DNA from: CAYWOS01 sp964459985
GTDB lineage: Bacteria; Bacillota; Clostridia; Christensenellales; Aristaeellaceae
Assembly (NCBI GenBank): GCA_964459985.1
Contig: CAYWOS010000004.1
Coordinates: forward strand, 1-64,000
DNA length: 64,000 nt
Reading direction: 5' to 3'
The notes beneath the pieces are model-generated. The model saw only the letters and a program-made list of their open reading frames with translations. It was not told where the DNA came from and made no database searches. Within the stretch, counting starts at the first letter, position 1. Each line of letters starts with the position of its first letter. Positions 59,930-64,000 of the stretch are shown one piece after another. The position numbers and the translations under genes were made by a program.

Positions 59930-60634
59930 TCAGTCGATTCCGAGCGGTTTTTTGGCGGGCACGCCGTTTTTGCGCGGATATTGGGGAAGGGTTTTCCTGA
60001 TCTTTTTGAAAACGGCGAGCACGTGCGCGTTGTCGCCCGGCATGTCAAGGATGCCGTCCTGCGCGCCGCCGAGCGCCGCCGCCGCGCGTCTTGCGGCGGG
60101 CAGCTCGCCCTGCAGGGCGGGGCCTTTCCACATGAGCGCGCGCCCGCCGACGCGGACGAAGGGCAAAAGATACTCGCACAGCACGTTGGCCGGCGCGACG
60201 GCGCGCGCGGCGGCAAAATCAAAGGATTCCCGGAGGCCCGCGTCGCGCGCGGCAAGCTCGGCGCGGCCGCAGAGCACGCGCGCGTTGCCGATTTTGAGCT
60301 GTTCGACGACGAATCGGAGGAATTTGCAGCGTTTTTCCTGCGCGTCGAGCAGCGTGACGGTCAGATCGGGGCGCGCGGCGGCGAGCGCCAGCCCGGGAAA
60401 GCCCGCGCCCGTGCCCACGTCGATGAGCGACGCGCCCTCGCCGATCAGGGGGGTCGCAAGCGGCGCGAGCGAATCGAGGAAGTGCCGCGCCGCCATGTCC
60501 TCCTCGGATACCGACGTCAGATCCATCCGCGTATTCCAGTCGATCAGGATTTCGCGGTATGCCTCGAGCCTGCGCGCCGCGTCGGGCGTCACGGCGACGC
60601 CGTTTTCCGAAAGGAGATCCTTGAGCGATATCAT
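59930..60634 (-). CDS. rsmG: 16S rRNA (guanine-527-N7)-methyltransferase
   Basis: RsmG methylates G527 of 16S rRNA using SAM. The 234-residue protein shows NTRMDLTSVSEEDMAARHFLDS near residue 34 and the SAM loop DVGTGAGFPGLALA near 72, then LLDAQEKRCKFLR near 95. mnmG/mnmE, common neighbours, are absent. Its ATG overlaps the holA stop by 4 nt. Confidence 0.96.
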   Translation of the reverse strand: MISLKDLLSENGVAVTPDAARRLEAYREILIDWNTRMDLTSVSEEDMAARHFLDSLAPLATPLIGEGASLIDVGTGAGFPGLALAAARPDLTVTLLDAQEKRCKFLRFVVEQLKIGNARVLCGRAELAARDAGLRESFDFAAARAVAPANVLCEYLLPFVRVGGRALMWKGPALQGELPAARRAAAALGGAQDGILDMPGDNAHVLAVFKKIRKTLPQYPRKNGVPAKKPLGID

Positions 60635-61662
60635 GCCGTCGCCTCCTTCAGCGAAAGGATGCGCAGCATGACGTTTTCAATCGAGCCGTTCTCGGGCAGC
60701 GCGCCCGATTTGACGCCGTACTCGGTATCGACGCACCACGCCTCCATTTGTTTCAGCTCCTCGTGCGAATAACGTCCCGCCGAGGCGAGCGTGCGCTGCA
60801 CCGCGAAGGGCGGCGCGCCGATCGCCGCGGCGATCGCGTCGCGCGGCGCGCGCGCGTCGGCGAGCCATTTGGCGTAGGCCATCTGCCGTATCTGTCTGGA
60901 CAGGAGCGACAACAGCATCAGGCGGTTTTCGCCGTCGCGCAGAAGCGCCGTCAGCATGTTGAGCGCGCGCGCGCCCTCGCCGTCCAGCAGCGCGGCGGAG
61001 AGATCAAATACTTTGTACTCGGTCGTTTTGACGGCGATCGCCTCGATATCGCCTTTCTCGATCTGCCCGCGCCCACCCGCGTAGGCGGTCAGCTTGCCGA
61101 TCTCGTTATTGAGCAGCGTCAAATCGCGCCCGGCGGCGAACCAGAGCGCCTGACAGGTCGCCTGATCGATCTTTTTGCCGTCGCGCGCGAACTGCTTGGC
61201 GATCCACACGGTCAGCTCCCTGTCGTCCGGCGCGTCGAAGGACACGACGACCGCCTGTTTTTTGAGCGCGGCGTACAGCTTTTTCCGCCCGTCCGCCTTG
61301 CCGCGCACGTAAAAGATGATCACCGTCGTGTCCGGCGTGTGGCCGAGGTAATCGGTCAGGCGTCTGACGCTCGCTTCCTCGTCGTATTTCTTCGCGCGCC
61401 CGGGCAGCAGCATAGCGCTGTCGCGCGCCACGACCAGCCGCCTGTCCGCCATGAACGGCAGCGTTTCGGCGGCGGCGATCAGCTCGTCCGCGCCGGGATC
61501 GGACAGGCGCGCGTCGTTCATCGCCTTGAAATCGCCCGGCACGACCGCTTGGGCGACGGCGTTCAGCGCGGCGCGCTTGATGTATTCTTCCTCGCCCTCG
61601 AACAGATAGCAGGGCGCGAAGACGCCCCGTTTGATCGCGGCGAACAGCTCGGTGTGCTTCAC
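60631..61662 (-). CDS. holA: DNA polymerase III subunit delta
   Basis: HolA opens the beta clamp within the clamp loader. The 343-residue protein has the delta pattern: PCYLFEGEEEYIKR near residue 17, SDPGADELIAAAETLPFMADRRLV near 50, IIFYVRGKADGRKKLY near 115, then the AAA-type and collar domains. It lies 13 nt downstream of comEC, as in many Firmicutes, but rpsT is not beside it. Confidence 0.93.
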   Translation of the reverse strand: MKHTELFAAIKRGVFAPCYLFEGEEEYIKRAALNAVAQAVVPGDFKAMNDARLSDPGADELIAAAETLPFMADRRLVVARDSAMLLPGRAKKYDEEASVRRLTDYLGHTPDTTVIIFYVRGKADGRKKLYAALKKQAVVVSFDAPDDRELTVWIAKQFARDGKKIDQATCQALWFAAGRDLTLLNNEIGKLTAYAGGRGQIEKGDIEAIAVKTTEYKVFDLSAALLDGEGARALNMLTALLRDGENRLMLLSLLSRQIRQMAYAKWLADARAPRDAIAAAIGAPPFAVQRTLASAGRYSHEELKQMEAWCVDTEYGVKSGALPENGSIENVMLRILSLKEATA

Positions 61663-61675
61663 GAATGCCTCCTTG

Positions 61676-63991
61676 TCATGGGTCGCGCGCGGCGAGAAAG
61701 GGCGCGACCGTCGCGCCGCGCGCGGTGAACGTAATCGTCAGCGCGCCCGACACATCCGTACGATACCATGAAGGCACGGCGCGGTCAAGCCTTTCGATCA
61801 GCTTGGGCGAGGGCAGCGCGGCGTTTGCCGGGCCGCAGCTCACGATGGCGGCGGCGGGCGCGACGGCGGCGAGGAACTTTTCACCCGTCGATCCCGCGCT
61901 GCCGTGATGCGCGACCTTGAGGATGTCGGCGGGCACGGCGACATAGTCCTCGTATATGCCCGACGTGTCGCTCATGAGCAGCATTCTCGTACCGCTCGTT
62001 TCCAATAGAAAGGCGGCGGCGTACAGATTGGCGTCGGCGCCCGCGCGGGTTTTCGCGGCGTCGGGAAAGAGCGCGGTGAGCGCCGCGCGCGGCGTTTCGA
62101 CGACGTCGCCCGCCGTATAGCGTCCGATCGGGACGCCGGCGCGTTCGATTTCATCGAGCAGCGCGAGGCATTCGGGATCGGCAAGCGTTTCCTCGGCGCG
62201 CGCGGGCAGCAGCACGCGCCCGACGCGCACGCCCGCCGCGATCAGATCGCGCAGGCCCATGCAGTGATCGTTATGCAGGTGCGACAGGATCACCGTATCG
62301 GCGTTCAGTCCCGTCGAAAGCAGGAAATCCGCGATATCGCCGCCGTTTTGCGCCGCGTCGAACAGCACCGTTTCGCGCCCGTCGACGAGCAGCGCGGCGT
62401 CCTGCTGCGACACCGAAAACTGGATGTACGTCACCTCGCGGCGAACCGACGCGATATCGACGGTCAACGCGAGCAGCGCGAGCGCCAGACACGCGAGCGC
62501 CCGGCGTTTTGCCGTCCACAGGAGATACCCCGAGAGCGCCAGCGCGGCGACGAACGCCAGCGCGAACCACGCCGCGTTCGGCGCGGGGACGATCAGCGAG
62601 GCGAAGGGCAATCCGGCGCTTACCCGCGCGATCTCCGTCATGCCGCCGGTCAGCGCGATCGCGGGGAGCGCGATCAGCCGCCCCGCCGGCAGCCACAGCG
62701 CGCCGACGGCGAGCGACAGCGCGTACAGCATCAGAAGCGGCATGAGCAGCGCGCACACGACCGGCGAGGCGATCAGGCCGATCGGCGAAAACCGGTGGAA
62801 CAGCGCCGCGACGGGCAGCGCGGTCGAATAGACGGCGGCGGCCGTCGCCGCGATCGCCCCGCGCGCAGCCCGCCATCGGATGAACGACAAGCGGCGCGTG
62901 AAGCGGCGGGATAAAAGCGCGATGCCCAGCACGGCGGCAAAGGACAACTGAAAGCTCGCCGTGAACAGATCGAGCGGGCGCAAAAGCAGGATCAGCAGGA
63001 ACGTAGAGGCGAGCAGCGTCAGGCCGTCGCGCCGCCTTCGGCGAAGCCGGCCGATCTCCGCGAGCAGGAACAAAACGGAGGCGCGCAGGACGGGCGCCGA
63101 GAAATTGAGCAGCGCGCAGTACAGCGCCAGAAAGACCAGCATGACGCAAAAACGCGGCTTGCGCGGCACGCGGAGCGCGCGCAGGACGAGCGTCAGCATC
63201 CCGGCGAGCAGCCCGACGTGCAGCCCCGAGACCGCCAGAATGTGCGTAATGCCGCTTTGCGCGAACTGCTCGGTCACATCCTCGGGCATTTCGTCCCGGA
63301 CGCCCAGCAGCAGCGCCTTGGGCAGCGCGGCGTGCTCGCCGTACACGCGCGTGATCAGCGCTTCGAGCGCCTGCCGCGCGCGCAGCGCCGCGCCCGTAAA
63401 ATTCAGGCGCTCAAGCCCCGTTTCGCGCAGGTTTTTGCATCCGCTCGCGCCCGAGCGGACGCCCTGCGCGAGCAGGTACATCCTGAAATCAAAGCCGTGG
63501 GGATTCATTTGCGGCGAGGGCGCGTACAGCCGTCCCGAAAACGCGATTTGACGTCCGTCGGTCAGGAGGATCATTTCCCCGTCGTCCGGCGTGAACGACC
63601 AGTAGAGCCTGCCGATCCGATACGCTTTGCCGTTCTCGTCCGTCAGTTCGACGTCCGTCAGCATGACGGCGCGGCGGCCGCCGCTCGTCAGCCGCTCCTC
63701 GCCCGAAACATAGCCCGTGATGTCATAAGCGCCCTCGGGCGGCGCGTTTGGCGCAAGCAGCGCGCCCGCGTACACAAGCCCGGCGCAAAAAAACGCCGCC
63801 GACAGCGCGTAGACGCGGCGGCGGTCATATCGGAAAACGACAAGGAAGATCAGCGCGGCGGCAAGCCCGAGCGCGCCGTAGAGCGGGCGGAACGCCATGA
63901 ACCGCGCCGACAGAATCCCCGCGCCGTAGGCGGCGGCGACGCAGACGAGCGGACGCCTCGCCGAGAAGGGCGGATACGCGCGCGCCGCCAT
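61676..63991 (-). CDS. comEC: DNA internalization competence protein ComEC/Rec2
   Basis: ComEC forms the channel for single-stranded DNA uptake. The 771-residue protein has N-terminal helices with a DUF4131 domain, a Competence domain (ALLLGVRDEMPEDV, GITHILAVSGLHVGLLAGML near residue 248), and a C-terminal metallo-beta-lactamase domain (VILSHLHNDHCMGLRDL near 573; KVAHHGSAGS near 700). The metal-binding HxHxDH is intact. Only 9 nt precede the ATG at 63991 and no ribosome site is visible, so the true start could lie beyond the window. Confidence 0.93.
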   Translation of the reverse strand: MAARAYPPFSARRPLVCVAAAYGAGILSARFMAFRPLYGALGLAAALIFLVVFRYDRRRVYALSAAFFCAGLVYAGALLAPNAPPEGAYDITGYVSGEERLTSGGRRAVMLTDVELTDENGKAYRIGRLYWSFTPDDGEMILLTDGRQIAFSGRLYAPSPQMNPHGFDFRMYLLAQGVRSGASGCKNLRETGLERLNFTGAALRARQALEALITRVYGEHAALPKALLLGVRDEMPEDVTEQFAQSGITHILAVSGLHVGLLAGMLTLVLRALRVPRKPRFCVMLVFLALYCALLNFSAPVLRASVLFLLAEIGRLRRRRRDGLTLLASTFLLILLLRPLDLFTASFQLSFAAVLGIALLSRRFTRRLSFIRWRAARGAIAATAAAVYSTALPVAALFHRFSPIGLIASPVVCALLMPLLMLYALSLAVGALWLPAGRLIALPAIALTGGMTEIARVSAGLPFASLIVPAPNAAWFALAFVAALALSGYLLWTAKRRALACLALALLALTVDIASVRREVTYIQFSVSQQDAALLVDGRETVLFDAAQNGGDIADFLLSTGLNADTVILSHLHNDHCMGLRDLIAAGVRVGRVLLPARAEETLADPECLALLDEIERAGVPIGRYTAGDVVETPRAALTALFPDAAKTRAGADANLYAAAFLLETSGTRMLLMSDTSGIYEDYVAVPADILKVAHHGSAGSTGEKFLAAVAPAAAIVSCGPANAALPSPKLIERLDRAVPSWYRTDVSGALTITFTARGATVAPFLAARDP

Positions 63992-64000
63992 GCTAAACCG

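Overview
This window reads as part of the chromosome of a GC-rich, anaerobic, spore-forming Firmicute of the class Clostridia, most likely from a metagenome assembly. Sporulation and germination genes (a YhcN/YlaJ-type lipoprotein, a SPOCS/DUF3794-LysM coat-type protein, SpoVAD and SpoVAE) point to endospore formation. The oxygen-sensitive ribonucleotide reductase pair NrdD/NrdG points to anaerobic life. Two T-box leaders, short-form HisG with HisZ, GatCAB and Firmicutes-type promoters support the phylum. A Christensenellales-like lineage is my inference and cannot be proved from this stretch. No rRNA, tRNA, prophage, insertion sequence or CRISPR array was seen. Both 100-N gaps are flanked by an identical 55-nt sequence, so they look like unmerged contig overlaps rather than missing DNA.

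Layout. 1-2.4 kb: sporulation-type proteins. 2.45-4.5 kb: a tandem array of 74-bp two-hairpin repeats directly before a MATE exporter, then a small hypothetical gene. 4.6-8.0 kb (minus): a tyrosine T-box operon (aminotransferase, tyrS, yigZ) whose predicted transcript begins with a single diverged copy of the same 74-bp element. 8.1-9.6 kb: a DUF3343 Se/S-carrier-like protein divergent from a cysteine desulfurase. 9.7-12.4 kb: a membrane-anchored hypothetical, an L,D-transpeptidase and spoVAD-spoVAE. 12.4-15.5 kb: nrdD-nrdG behind a strong promoter with a paired NrdR-like palindrome. 15.5-26.9 kb (minus): yhbY, obgE, a TetR regulator, a VanW protein with seven 51-bp repeats, queH, rel, recJ and a SecD-like protein.

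27-31.1 kb: a sugar ABC importer (binding protein and two permeases, no ATPase) with a DeoR regulator. 31.3-36.4 kb (minus): three tandem M42 aminopeptidases and a short alaS. 36.5-43 kb: an MMPL/RND exporter, a DUF1648 protein, trmO, a GNAT, an orphan PotD and a GPH sugar symporter. 43-46.1 kb (minus): T-box-controlled thrS followed at 12 nt by an orphan ZnuA-like lipoprotein. 46.2-58.9 kb (plus): a 14-gene run, hisZ-G-D-C-B-H-A-F-IE then gatCAB, an AEC transporter and an AI-2E family permease, mostly with overlapping ends. 58.9-64 kb (minus): comEC, holA, rsmG and noc.

Working together: two aminoacyl-tRNA synthetase operons sense uncharged tRNA through T-boxes. The histidine genes cover the pathway from PRPP except a histidinol-phosphate phosphatase. 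GatCAB is translationally coupled to that operon. The most unusual feature is the 74-bp two-hairpin element, tandem before MATE and single at the predicted 5' end of the tyrosine T-box transcript. It is a candidate undescribed structured leader RNA or a mobile hairpin repeat.
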